The translations under genes were made by a program, and so were the position numbers. This document shows, piece by piece, positions 1 through 7,501 of a stretch of 16,212 bases of DNA. The stretch is taken from positions 1 to 16,212 of the forward strand of contig JAEZYO010000456.1 of the NCBI GenBank assembly GCA_023419055.1, read 5' to 3'. Every line of letters begins with the position of its first letter. The stretch's first letter is position 1. The notes beneath the pieces are model-generated. The model was not told the DNA's origin and did not search any database. It saw only the letters and a program-made list of their open reading frames with translations. Source of the DNA: Pseudomonadota bacterium. Its GTDB lineage: Bacteria > Myxococcota > Polyangia > Polyangiales > Polyangiaceae.

Positions 1-2
1 GG

Positions 3-719
3 CAGTACCCGCAGCTCGGGACCGGCACCCCCGTGGTGGCGAGCGGCGCCATCCAGGTCTCTGGATCTCTGGACGGTCAGTGCGTGCTCACCGCGAGCGG
101 CATCACCTGCACCGGCGTCACGGTCGATGCGCCCGCGCTCCCCGCCGGAACGCCCACCGAAATCGCCTGCTACTACGACGGCTGCTGCGCCTTGAATGAT
201 CTTGGCGCCATGTACTGTTGGGGCGACACCACCGCCATCGGCGGAATGGCCGGCGACGCGGTGCGCGCCGTGCCGCTGCCTTCCGGCAAGAAAGCGATCG
301 GCATGGGCCCCGGTCAGGACCACATCTGCGCGCTCCTCGAAGGCGGACAGGTGCAATGCTGGGGCGCCGACTGGAACAAACAGCTCGGCGGCCTGGGCGA
401 CAACAAGACCACGGGCGTCACCCTGATCGCCTCCGGTGCCACGGCAGTCGTGGGAGGCCAGTTTCACACCTGCGTCGCGTTCGAGGACAAGCATGTCGAG
501 TGCGTCTCAGGCGATCAAAGCAATGGCGCAGGGCTCAATATGGGCGTCCTGACAGCAGTGAGCGGCGTGACGGACGCGGTAGCCCTGGCAGCAGGAAAAC
601 ACTACTCCTGCGCTCTCGAGAGTACCGGTACCATCAAGTGTTGGGGCGTCATCGGCGGTGACGCAATGCCGGAGACCCCGATCACGGTCACGGGTCCTAC
701 GGCCGCGCCTTGCGACTAG
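3..719 (+). CDS. RCC1-like repeat protein, C-terminal part (5' truncated by window)
   Basis: The frame is open from the first bases of the window to a TAG at 717-719, so only the C-terminal ~238 residues are seen; the GTG at 33 is probably internal. The sequence is built of degenerate ~50-residue repeats with the signature C-x-L-x(3-5)-G-x-(V/I)-x-C-W-G (for example YSCAL...IKCWG near the end), interleaved with Gly/Val strands such as AVVGGQFHTC. This is the bacterial RCC1-like beta-propeller repeat, common in large secreted proteins of Myxococcota and thought to serve as a binding scaffold. The two Cys per blade could form disulfides outside the cytoplasm. One blade (CVAFEDKHVECVSG) has lost its Trp-Gly. 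The protein ends right after the last blade, with no sorting domain. Substrate and role are unknown. The call of the repeat family is firm; the function is not. Confidence 0.8.
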   Translation, partial: QYPQLGTGTPVVASGAIQVSGSLDGQCVLTASGITCTGVTVDAPALPAGTPTEIACYYDGCCALNDLGAMYCWGDTTAIGGMAGDAVRAVPLPSGKKAIGMGPGQDHICALLEGGQVQCWGADWNKQLGGLGDNKTTGVTLIASGATAVVGGQFHTCVAFEDKHVECVSGDQSNGAGLNMGVLTAVSGVTDAVALAAGKHYSCALESTGTIKCWGVIGGDAMPETPITVTGPTAAPCD

Positions 720-2058
720 ACTCCTCGCGATCGAAGCTCTGAGCTCGCTAGTCTCAGTCGCTGCTCGTGGTGGGCAGCGACCGAGCGAGGCTCCTCCGTC
801 TGTCGCGGCGCCCAAGCCCCGGCCACGTCCGGAGCTCGGCCCCCAGGCAGGCTACTGCGAGCGCTTGCAGCCGTTGCTCGCGAAGGCGGTGGGGGCGGCT
901 CAAATCGGGACCGAGATGGCGTGCCTCGACGTGCCGGGCGTCACCGAGCTCGGCCGCTTCGGCGCGGAGAGCGCCGGGGAAGAGGGGACGCTCGCCGATT
1001 GCTTCGACGATGAGCGCTCGTACACCGGGCTCTTCGACGCATCGGAGTCCGAGTTCGAGCTCGCGATCGCGGACGCGTTTCGCGCCGACGCGCAGGCGGG
1101 CGCCGGCGCGAGCCTGGGCGCGCTCGTGCCGTGGTTGCCGCGCGTCGAGTTCGATCGCGCGCGCACGAGCCTCCTCACCGCGCGGGTCACGCTGACGAAG
1201 GCGCGCTTCGTGACGTTGATCGGGCTCGCCTCGAAGCTGCAGGGGCAGAAGCGCGAGCGCCAGTGCCTGGAGACGCTCTGCAAGCCAGGTTACAGCTACG
1301 TCAGCAAAGCGCTGCTCGGGATCCCGAGCCTCACGCTGGAAGCCGAGGACGCGCGCGGCGATCGAGTGGGCGTCGACGCTGCGCTCGTCTCGGCCGAGTT
1401 CAGCACCAAAGAGCTCGGCTCGGGCTCACGCGAGATCAGGAGCGCGGAGCCGGTCACTCTCGCGATCGCGCGGAGCGTGTTTCGCACGCCGCAGACCGAG
1501 CGCTTGTGTCAGTTCTGCGGGCGCGAAGGACAGAGCTGTTGCGCCGAGGGTCCCGCGTGTGACGGCGGCCTCGGGTGCGTCGGTGGAAGCTGCGTCGCGG
1601 TGGGCGGCCCGGACCAACCCTGCGACGGTCAAACTTGTTCGGGTGGCGCTGCCTGCGTCGGCGGCCGCTGTCGCTTGAGCTGCGGGCGCCTGAACCAGCC
1701 CTGTTGCTCCGGCGGCGCCTGTGGGGAGACGCTCACGTGCGCGTCGAACCCGGAGAACGCCAACGAGACGCGCGTCACCTCCGATCGCGTCGAGCTCGAC
1801 GGCGGCTTCCTCGGCACGAACGAGGATCAGACCTTCGGGCATTCGAGCTGCGGGCGCGCCGGCACGCGCAGTCGCTTCGCCGTGACGAAGCAGGGCTCCG
1901 GCCGGGGCACTTGCGACAAGGCCTGGTGGTTCGATCCGAAGAACGAGAAGGATTGCCGCGTCGCCGTCCATTTCGACGTGTCGAGCTTCGGCACGCTCGC
2001 GTGCTTCGTCGAAGTCTTCGCCAACCCACCTTCCAAGCCCGATGTCTGCACTCGCTGA
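658..2058 (+). CDS. Cys-rich secreted protein of unknown function (start uncertain)
   Basis: I do not recognise the family. With the GTG at 658 the product has 466 residues but overlaps the upstream gene by 62 bases and begins with an Arg-rich stretch. After position 719 the next in-frame start codons are TTG 865, TTG 874, GTG 889 and ATG 916, although protein-like sequence already begins near 790. The segment before it (LLAIEALSSLVSVAA) could be the core of a signal peptide. Residues ~65-280 are a mixed domain without a motif I can name. Residues ~284-361 hold three Cys-rich repeats of ~24 residues (CGREGQSCC, GPDQPCDGQ, CGRLNQPCC) of a sort frequent in myxobacterial secreted proteins. The tail has further Cys. 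The even spread of Cys suggests export and disulfides. The C-terminal two thirds is surely coding; the 5' end may be wrong or decayed. Confidence 0.65.
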   Translation: MTQCRRPRSRSRVLRPRLATRLLAIEALSSLVSVAARGGQRPSEAPPSVAAPKPRPRPELGPQAGYCERLQPLLAKAVGAAQIGTEMACLDVPGVTELGRFGAESAGEEGTLADCFDDERSYTGLFDASESEFELAIADAFRADAQAGAGASLGALVPWLPRVEFDRARTSLLTARVTLTKARFVTLIGLASKLQGQKRERQCLETLCKPGYSYVSKALLGIPSLTLEAEDARGDRVGVDAALVSAEFSTKELGSGSREIRSAEPVTLAIARSVFRTPQTERLCQFCGREGQSCCAEGPACDGGLGCVGGSCVAVGGPDQPCDGQTCSGGAACVGGRCRLSCGRLNQPCCSGGACGETLTCASNPENANETRVTSDRVELDGGFLGTNEDQTFGHSSCGRAGTRSRFAVTKQGSGRGTCDKAWWFDPKNEKDCRVAVHFDVSSFGTLACFVEVFANPPSKPDVCTR

Positions 2059-2122
2059 TTGAACGCGGGTCAGCTTCGTCCGGCGTTGCCCCACGGTGGG
2101 CGGGATGGTAGCGCCCATCCTC

Positions 2123-2680
2123 ATGTCGGATCTCAGCTCGCTCGAAGCCATTTTGGTCAAGACCATCGACGGCGAGCCGTCGTCCCTCGGGCGGTACGCC
2201 GGCAAGGTGCGCCTGGTCGTGAACGTCGCCTCCAAGTGCGGCCTCACGCCGCAGTACGAGGCGCTCGAAGCCCTCTACCGCCGCTATCGAGAGCGGGGTT
2301 TCGAGATCCTCGGCTTTCCGGCGAACGAGTTCGGCGCGCAGGAGCCGGGCACCGAAGCCGAGATCAAGGACTTTTGCTCGACGCAGTACGACGTGACCTT
2401 CCCGCTCTTCTCGAAGATCGTGGTCAAGGGAGAAGGTCAGCACCCCCTCTACGCGGAGCTCACCACGCGGCAACGCGAGGCGCAGGCGCTCCCGGGCACT
2501 GATTTCCGAGGCAAGCTCCGAGACTACGGCATCGATCCGGGCGAGCCGCACGAGGTGACCTGGAACTTCGAGAAGTTCCTCGTCGACAAGAAGGGTGACG
2601 TGGTGGCTCGTTTCGCCCCCGACGTGACGCCGGACGCCGACTTGCTCGTTTCCGCGATCGAGCGCGAGCTCGCGCGCTGA
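2123..2680 (+). CDS. Glutathione peroxidase family thiol peroxidase
   Basis: A complete member of the glutathione peroxidase (thioredoxin-fold) family that reduces hydroperoxides with thiols; bacterial members often use thioredoxin rather than glutathione. Family signatures are in order: VNVASKCGLTPQY with the peroxidatic Cys (TGC at 2237, an ordinary Cys and not a selenocysteine UGA), FPANEFGAQEPG with the second family block, and the active-site block WNFEKFLV. From the ATG at 2123 it has 185 residues and the N-terminus (MSDL...VKTIDGE) lines up with E. coli BtuE as I remember it. GTG 2096 and ATG 2105 are in-frame alternatives. A stretch of ~20 residues before WNFEKF is longer than in BtuE; I have seen similar insertions in other bacterial members. 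There is no signal peptide, so it should be cytoplasmic. A small inverted repeat (2103-2108/2115-2120) lies directly before the chosen ATG. Confidence 0.93.
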   Translation: MSDLSSLEAILVKTIDGEPSSLGRYAGKVRLVVNVASKCGLTPQYEALEALYRRYRERGFEILGFPANEFGAQEPGTEAEIKDFCSTQYDVTFPLFSKIVVKGEGQHPLYAELTTRQREAQALPGTDFRGKLRDYGIDPGEPHEVTWNFEKFLVDKKGDVVARFAPDVTPDADLLVSAIERELAR

Positions 2681-2682
2681 GT

Positions 2683-2702
2683 CGGGTCTTGCGCCGGACC
2701 CG
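2683..2702 (+). other. Short inverted repeat after the peroxidase gene
   Basis: A perfect 6-base stem, CGGGTC (2683-2688) and GACCCG (2697-2702), with an 8-base loop, starts 2 bases after the peroxidase stop codon. There is no T-run behind it, so it is not a canonical intrinsic terminator. It could weaken read-through into the next gene or mean nothing at this GC content. Confidence 0.25.
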
Positions 2703-2723
2703 GAGAACACCGAAGCTTTCGGC

Positions 2724-3074
2724 ATGGGCCTCCTGATCACCTGGATCACGCTCGCTCTCGGGCTGTTCGTCTCCGACAAGCTCATCCCGAATTTCGAGCT
2801 CAAGGGCGATTGGAAGAGCTTCGCGCTCATCGCCGCGGTGCTCGGTGTGCTCCACTTCTTGATTGGCCGGCTCATCTACGTGGTGCTGGGCGTGGCCACG
2901 CTCGGGCTCGGCTTCCTCTTCAGCTTCGTGACGAAGCTCGTGGTGACCGCGATCGTGCTCAAGATCGTGGACGCGATGAGCCGACGCGTGACCATCCGGG
3001 GCTTTTTGCCGGCCTTCCTGGCCGCGCTGGTGCTCGCGTTGACCGGCGCCGTGGTCGACTGGCTGCGCTTCTGA
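2724..3074 (+). CDS. Phage-holin-4-like (PF04020-type) four-helix membrane protein
   Basis: A 116-residue hydrophobic protein with four predicted membrane segments: residues ~2-20, ~33-50, ~52-75 and ~94-113. Size, helix spacing, the early segment ending in (S/D)-K-x-I-P-x-F-x-L and the Gly-rich third segment (VATLGLGFLF) match the widespread family named after phage holin superfamily IV, found in many bacterial chromosomes without any phage. Its role is not established; there is no phage gene nearby, so lysis is unlikely. It lies 43 bases after the peroxidase gene on the same strand and could be cotranscribed. The ATG at 2724 has only a weak upstream purine stretch, but the hydrophobic helix begins right there. 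Confidence 0.8.
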   Translation: MGLLITWITLALGLFVSDKLIPNFELKGDWKSFALIAAVLGVLHFLIGRLIYVVLGVATLGLGFLFSFVTKLVVTAIVLKIVDAMSRRVTIRGFLPAFLAALVLALTGAVVDWLRF

Positions 3075-3165
3075 GACGGGCGCACTGCAAGTTTCGAATC
3101 GAGGCGTGGCGCGCGACCCTGGCGGCCCGTCCACCTTGATTTCGGGAAGGTTCGAAGGCGTTGCG

Positions 3166-3177
3166 CCCTAGCTAGGG
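3166..3177 (+). promoter_or_regulatory. Perfect 12-base palindrome upstream of the rhamnogalacturonan lyase
   Basis: CCCTAGCTAGGG reads the same on both strands and ends 10 bases before the ATG at 3188. Its right half supplies the Shine-Dalgarno-like AGGGG (3174-3178). The left half, CCCTAGCT, recurs before the pectate lyase gene at 7422-7429 (minus strand), also just ahead of the start. It may be an operator or part of a promoter -10 region. The palindrome is seen; its use is inferred. Confidence 0.4.
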
Positions 3178-3187
3178 GCAGTAACCC

Positions 3188-5413
3188 ATGACCCTCTCGA
3201 AGTGGCGTAGGCGGACGTGTACCCGAACCTCGGCGATGCTCTGCGGCCTGTTGTCCGTGCTCGCTTGTTCGAGCGAGGACGGGACGTTCGATTCACCCGG
3301 AGCTGGCGCGTCCGGAGGTACCTCGGGCGCCAGCGGTAACGCCGGGATCGGAGGCTCCGCAGCGGGGAGCGCGGGCACCACCGCCACGGGTGGGGCGGGT
3401 GTGTCCGGATCCGCCGGAGCCGGCCTCGGTGGCAGCGCTCCCGCGGGGGGGAGCGCGGGCACGGAGGCAGGCGGGAGCGCGGGCACGGAGGCAGGCGGGA
3501 GCGCAGGCCTCGGTGGGGGAGCGGGCGGCGCTGGAAACGACGCGGGGAGCGCGGGCCTCGGCGGCAGCGCCGGATCTTCCGGCTCGGCCGGCGAAGCGGG
3601 TGGCGGCGCGGGCGGGAGCGGAGGTGCCGCTGGAAGCGGCGGGAGCGGTGGCGCACCCGCGGACGAAGGCTGCGGGCGACTGTCGAGCCTCGCGACCGGT
3701 CACGTTCAGATGGAGAACATTTGCCGCGGCGTGGTCGCGGTCCGGAGCGGCAGCAACAACTTCGTCTCTTGGCGCATGTTCGGGTACGAGCCCGAGAGCG
3801 TCTCGTACAACGTGTATCGCGACGGGACCAAGGTCACGAGCTCACCGATCTCCAACTCGACGAACTACGTCGACAACGGCGCGCCCGCGAACGCCAAGTA
3901 CACCGTGCGCGCCGTACTGAATGGGGTCGAGCAAGCCGACAGCGAGCAGGTCTCCACCTGGGCGCAGAACTACCTGAACATTCCGCTGAGCGCTCCGAGC
4001 GGTTACACGCCCGGCGACACGTCCGCGGGAGATCTCGACGGCGACGGCCAATACGACCTGGTGGTGAAGTGGGAGATGAGCCCGCAAGACAACGCCAACG
4101 CGGGCACCACCGGCACGGTGAAGCTCGACGGCGTGAAGCTCGACGGGACCCGGCTCTTTCGCATCGACCTCGGCAAGAACATCCGCGAGGGCGCGCACTA
4201 CACGCAGTTTCTCGTCTACGACCTCGACGGCGACGGCTCGTCGGAAATCGTCGTGAAGACCGCTCCCGGCACGGTCGACGGCAAGGGGAAGAACGTCATC
4301 CTCGGCAACGACAACCCGAACGCAGACTACCGCAACGGTGACGGCTACGTCCTCACCGGCCCCGAGTACCTGACGGTGTTCAGCGGCGTCGACGGCTCGG
4401 AGCTCGCGACGGTGCCGTTCGAAATCGCACGCGGCACCGTTTCCAGCTGGGGCGACAACTACGGCAACCGCGTGGATCGCTTCGTCGGCGCGATCGCGTT
4501 CGTCACCGCGGACGGCCGCCCGAGCGCGCTGATGGGGCGCGGCTACTACACCCGCGCGACCCTCACCGCCTGGAACTACCGCGACGATACCTTCAGCAAG
4601 GTCTGGACCGCGGACAGCAACGCGAACACGCACTACACCGGACAGGGCAGTCACGGCATCAGCATCGCCGACGTCGACGGAGACAACCGCCAGGAGGTGA
4701 TCTGGGGCGCGGCGATGATCACGAGCTCGGGGACGCGCGGCTGCTCGACGAACCTCGGACACGGCGACGCCCTCCACGTCGGCGATTTCGTGCCGAGCCG
4801 CGCCGGGCTCGAAGTGTTCATCCCCCACGAATACTCGAACTCGCGCGCCTACTCCCTGCGCGACGCGAAGACCTGCGAGATCATTTTCCAGGGCGCTGCC
4901 AACAACGGCAACGAGGGTCCGGGCCGCGGCGTGGCGGGAGACATCGATCCGAACCACGCGGGGGCCGAATTCTGGACCAACAGCTCCGACCGCCTGGACG
5001 AGAAGGGCGCGAGCCTCGGGGGCCGCCCCGGCTCCACCAACTTCCTCGTCTGGTGGGACGGCGACGAGTCGCGCGAGCTCCTGGACGGGAATCACGTCGA
5101 CAAGTTCGGGGGCAGCCGCCTGCTCACCGCGGACGGCTGCACCTCCATCAACGGCACGAAGTCGACGCCCAACCTGAGCGCCGATCTGCTCGGCGACTGG
5201 CGCGAAGAGATCGTGTTCCGGTGCGGAACGAACCTCAGGCTCTACACGACCACCGCCGTGACGAGCCGGCGCATCTACACTTTGATGCACGACCCCCAGT
5301 ACCGCTCGGCCATCTCGTGGCAGCAGTCGGCGTACAATCAGCCGCCGCACCCGAGCTTTCACATCGGAAACGGGATGAAGGCGCCTCCCAAGCCGGACAT
5401 CACGGTGCGCTGA
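3188..5413 (+). CDS. Rhamnogalacturonan lyase, PL11-type, predicted lipoprotein
   Basis: Cleaves the rhamnose-galacturonate backbone of pectin (rhamnogalacturonan I) by beta-elimination. The 741-residue product begins with a basic n-region, a hydrophobic stretch and a lipobox ending at Cys27 (SVLAC), so it is probably anchored to the outer surface. Residues ~36-155 are a low-complexity Gly/Ser/Ala linker. The lyase region starts near residue 160 (RGVVAVRSG, FVSWRMFGYEPESVSYNVYRDG) and shows the family's repeated Ca-binding loops DLDGDGQYD, DLDGDGSSE and DVDGDNRQE, and the late GDWREEIVFR block, as in YesW-type enzymes. The start is supported by AGGGG 9 bases before the ATG; ATG 3236 is an in-frame alternative that would leave almost no n-region. 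It converges on a lipoprotein gene with only 3 bases between stops. With the PL1 enzyme downstream it forms a pectin-degrading locus. Confidence 0.93.
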   Translation: MTLSKWRRRTCTRTSAMLCGLLSVLACSSEDGTFDSPGAGASGGTSGASGNAGIGGSAAGSAGTTATGGAGVSGSAGAGLGGSAPAGGSAGTEAGGSAGTEAGGSAGLGGGAGGAGNDAGSAGLGGSAGSSGSAGEAGGGAGGSGGAAGSGGSGGAPADEGCGRLSSLATGHVQMENICRGVVAVRSGSNNFVSWRMFGYEPESVSYNVYRDGTKVTSSPISNSTNYVDNGAPANAKYTVRAVLNGVEQADSEQVSTWAQNYLNIPLSAPSGYTPGDTSAGDLDGDGQYDLVVKWEMSPQDNANAGTTGTVKLDGVKLDGTRLFRIDLGKNIREGAHYTQFLVYDLDGDGSSEIVVKTAPGTVDGKGKNVILGNDNPNADYRNGDGYVLTGPEYLTVFSGVDGSELATVPFEIARGTVSSWGDNYGNRVDRFVGAIAFVTADGRPSALMGRGYYTRATLTAWNYRDDTFSKVWTADSNANTHYTGQGSHGISIADVDGDNRQEVIWGAAMITSSGTRGCSTNLGHGDALHVGDFVPSRAGLEVFIPHEYSNSRAYSLRDAKTCEIIFQGAANNGNEGPGRGVAGDIDPNHAGAEFWTNSSDRLDEKGASLGGRPGSTNFLVWWDGDESRELLDGNHVDKFGGSRLLTADGCTSINGTKSTPNLSADLLGDWREEIVFRCGTNLRLYTTTAVTSRRIYTLMHDPQYRSAISWQQSAYNQPPHPSFHIGNGMKAPPKPDITVR
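3449..3504 (+). repeat. 24-base tandem repeat in the linker of the rhamnogalacturonan lyase
   Basis: Two exact 24-base units (3449-3472 and 3473-3496) that begin GGGAGCGCGGGCACGG are followed by the first 8 bases of a third copy. Each encodes the octad G-S-A-G-T-E-A-G. A 24-base unit keeps the frame, so copy number could change linker length without breaking the enzyme. Confidence 0.8.
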
Positions 5414-5416
5414 ACG

Positions 5417-5758
5417 TCAGGGCACGTACCGTCCGCACACACCCGCGTTACAGGCAGGGACCAGCGCGGCGCGGCAGTGGACGCATTCCTCAGCCTCTTC
5501 GCAATCGTAGAGATCCTGGCTGAGCTCCTTCCAATCCGACGAGCTTGCCGCCTGCCGGTTGATCGCTGCCTGAGAACAATGGCCGCCCGCGTAGTCGCGA
5601 CAACCCGTGTGCACGACGACGCAATCGTCGTCCACCTGACACGCCCGATTCGCCTCGAGGAACTCTTTCACCTCGGCCTGCTCGGAAGAGCAGTCCGAGC
5701 AGCCCGCAGTCGCGACGCCCGAGAGCGCCACCATTACGACCAGAAACCTGAATGTCAC
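5417..5758 (-). CDS. Small Cys-rich lipoprotein of unknown function
   Basis: A 113-residue product with a clean lipoprotein signal: M-T-F-R, a hydrophobic core and the lipobox V-A-T-A-G-C. The mature part holds about ten Cys in spaced pairs (CQVDDDC, CVHC, ending CNAGVCGRYVP), so several disulfides are likely after export. I do not recognise a named family, though small proteins with this Cys pattern are common in Myxococcota. The start was chosen at the GTG whose codon begins at 5758. An ideal GGAGG sits 5 bases before it, and the resulting n-region carries Arg. An ATG at 5770 is in frame but has no Shine-Dalgarno and would put two Glu at the N-terminus. The gene lies between the two polysaccharide lyases, downstream of and on the same strand as the pectate lyase, 59 bases from it; a role in that locus is only suggested by position. 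Confidence 0.8.
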   Translation of the reverse strand: MTFRFLVVMVALSGVATAGCSDCSSEQAEVKEFLEANRACQVDDDCVVVHTGCRDYAGGHCSQAAINRQAASSSDWKELSQDLYDCEEAEECVHCRAALVPACNAGVCGRYVP

Positions 5759-5817
5759 CTCCACCTCCATGCGGGGATGGATACATGAGCTTCCGCGGCG
5801 CGTGAAGGCAGCGACGT

Positions 5818-7413
5818 TCAGGGCACGAGCGAGTTGATGTACTCCTCGAGATTCGTCCATCCGTCCCCGTTGCGATCTTCGTTGCGATCTTCGGGATCCG
5901 AAGGATCGAGGCCGTTCGCCGTCTCCCAGGAGTCGGCCATGCCGTCTCGGTCGACGTCCGCCGGGGGAGGGCCACCCGGGATCGTCCCGACGGCGTTGCT
6001 GAGGCCGAGGCTGGCCTCGTCGCTGATGGTCTTGCCCTTTTTGCCGTACGAGACGAGCTCGTCGATCACGTAGTCGTCGACCTGATCGCGCCACTTGGAG
6101 GCGCCGGCGTTCTCGATCACGTAGTCGAGTGCTTCTTTTGCGGTCATGGCCTCGACCTCGGGGTACTCGACCGAGGGCGTCTCGTGCCAGGTGACGCTGC
6201 CGAAGTCGCCCTTGCCGAGCAGTCGCCCGTCGAGCGTGCCGTCCTTGTCGCTGTCGTAGTAGTTGCCGACCGCATACAGGTTGTACGCGGAGGTCGGGCT
6301 GTCGAGCGTCCCGCCGTTCGTCTCCGGGCCGGCGATCAGGTAGTTTCCGAGCATGGCGCCGTCGGAGCGGCCGCTCGTGTCCCCGAGGATGTAGCCCGAG
6401 ACGACCCAGTTGTAGATCACGTTGTTGACGAACTGCAGCGTGCCGCGCGCCTTCGGGTTCCGTGAGTTGTTGTCGATGTAAAGCGAGCGGATGATCGAGG
6501 TCCCTTGCGTGTTCACGAGCCCGCCGGTGCTGTGGGTCTGAAGCCCCTGCGAGACGATCGAGTCCTGGAGCGTCAAGTTGTAGAGGTCGGCGCCGCTCTC
6601 CTGGTTGAGATCGAACGTCCCGTCGCGGCCCCAGCTGAGCGAGCAATGATCCCAGATGAGATCGTGACCGTTCGCGACGGTCACGGTGTCCTTCCCGGAC
6701 TCGCCGATCTTGCCCATGCGGAAGCGCACGTAGCGAACGATGGTGTTCGAAGCGCCGGAGAAAGAAGTGCCGTTGCCGTAGATGGTGATGCCGCCGCCGG
6801 GCGCGGTCTGACCCGCGATGGTCTGGTTGCTCTTGAAGACCAGGCGTGAGCCGATCTTGATGACGCCGCTCACCTCGAACACGATCGTGCGATTCGATTG
6901 GCTGATCGCGTCGCGCAGCGACCCAGGGCCGCTGTCGTTCAAGTTGGTCACGTGATAGACGTCTCCGCCGCGCGCCCCGGTCGCCATTCTTCCGAAGCCC
7001 TGCGCGCCGGGGAACGCGGTGAGCTCGCCGTCGTTCGGCATGCCACCGCTGCCGCCCTGGCCGGCAGCGCCGCTCGTCCCGCCCGCACCGTCACTCGACG
7101 TACCGCCCGTGCTCGACGCGCCACCAGCGCTCGACGAGCCACCGGCGTCCGCGCTTCCGCCCGTGTTCGCGCCGCCGCCCGCTGCGCCGCCGTTCGCTGC
7201 GCCCCCGGTCGAGGCTCCGGCGCCGTTCGAGCCTGCGGCTGACGTGCCGCCGCTCCCCGCTCCGGTTCCGCCCGTCGAGAAAGATCCGCCAACGCTCGAT
7301 CCGGCTCCCCCCTCATCACTCCCGGGCGCGGCGTCGGATCCGCAAGCCAGCGTACCCAGTCCAGAAAGCACGAGCAGGAAAGAGGTTCGGCGCACGACGG
7401 CGAAGGGCTTCAT
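5818..7413 (-). CDS. Pectate lyase, PL1-type, predicted lipoprotein
   Basis: Cleaves de-esterified homogalacturonan by Ca-dependent beta-elimination in a right-handed beta-helix fold. The 531-residue product has a lipoprotein signal with Cys24 (GTLAC), a Gly/Thr/Ser/Ala linker at residues ~30-128, and a catalytic domain from ~131 (FPGAQGFGR, GDVYHVTNLNDSGPGSLR). The core shows beta-helix rungs such as NTIVRYVRFR and IWDHCSLSWG, the conserved basic segment SRNPKARG and NNVIYNW. The C-terminus (~485-531) has two acidic Ca-binding repeats (DVDRDGMADSWE, DRNGDGWTNLEEY) of the thrombospondin-3/EF-hand-like kind. The start ATG is followed by K-P and a basic n-region, with a weak GAAAG upstream. CCCTAGCT lies 8 bases before the ATG, as before the other lyase. 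Together the two lyases cover both main pectin backbones. Confidence 0.92.
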   Translation of the reverse strand: MKPFAVVRRTSFLLVLSGLGTLACGSDAAPGSDEGGAGSSVGGSFSTGGTGAGSGGTSAAGSNGAGASTGGAANGGAAGGGANTGGSADAGGSSSAGGASSTGGTSSDGAGGTSGAAGQGGSGGMPNDGELTAFPGAQGFGRMATGARGGDVYHVTNLNDSGPGSLRDAISQSNRTIVFEVSGVIKIGSRLVFKSNQTIAGQTAPGGGITIYGNGTSFSGASNTIVRYVRFRMGKIGESGKDTVTVANGHDLIWDHCSLSWGRDGTFDLNQESGADLYNLTLQDSIVSQGLQTHSTGGLVNTQGTSIIRSLYIDNNSRNPKARGTLQFVNNVIYNWVVSGYILGDTSGRSDGAMLGNYLIAGPETNGGTLDSPTSAYNLYAVGNYYDSDKDGTLDGRLLGKGDFGSVTWHETPSVEYPEVEAMTAKEALDYVIENAGASKWRDQVDDYVIDELVSYGKKGKTISDEASLGLSNAVGTIPGGPPPADVDRDGMADSWETANGLDPSDPEDRNEDRNGDGWTNLEEYINSLVP

Positions 7414-7422
7414 GGGCTTTCA

Positions 7423-7452
7423 GCTAGGGTTGCGCGAAGAGCCCGGTGTCAG
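7423..7452 (-). promoter_or_regulatory. Possible promoter of the pectate lyase gene
   Basis: On the minus strand CTGACA (7452-7447) and CCTAGC (7428-7423) are 18 bases apart and resemble a sigma-70 type -35/-10 pair. The -10-like box lies within the CCCTAGCT shared with the rhamnogalacturonan lyase. If used, the 5' leader would be only a few bases long. The rest of the gap 7414-7501 shows nothing else I can support. Confidence 0.3.
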
Positions 7453-7501
7453 TCACGAATCGACCTGAACACGAGGCTCGGCCCCTTGCCGGAGCGGTCG
7501 C

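Noticed and set aside
2237..2239. Selenocysteine at the peroxidase active site
   Set aside because: The codon is TGC, an ordinary cysteine.
2724..3074. Prophage lysis gene
   Set aside because: The holin-like protein belongs to a family common in chromosomes, and no endolysin, integrase or structural phage gene is present.
3075..3131. Inverted repeat GACGGGC/GCCCGTC as a terminator
   Set aside because: The arms are 43 bases apart, short, and have no T-run; expected by chance in GC-rich DNA.
3842..5362. A ~500-codon open frame on the minus strand inside the rhamnogalacturonan lyase
   Set aside because: It is antisense to a gene with clear family motifs. Its Val/Ala/Arg/Asp-rich product has no motif and arises from GC-biased third positions.
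7019..7468. Proline-rich open frame on the plus strand (~149 codons)
   Set aside because: It is the antisense of the Gly/Thr/Ser linker and signal peptide of the pectate lyase; the Pro richness simply mirrors Gly codons.
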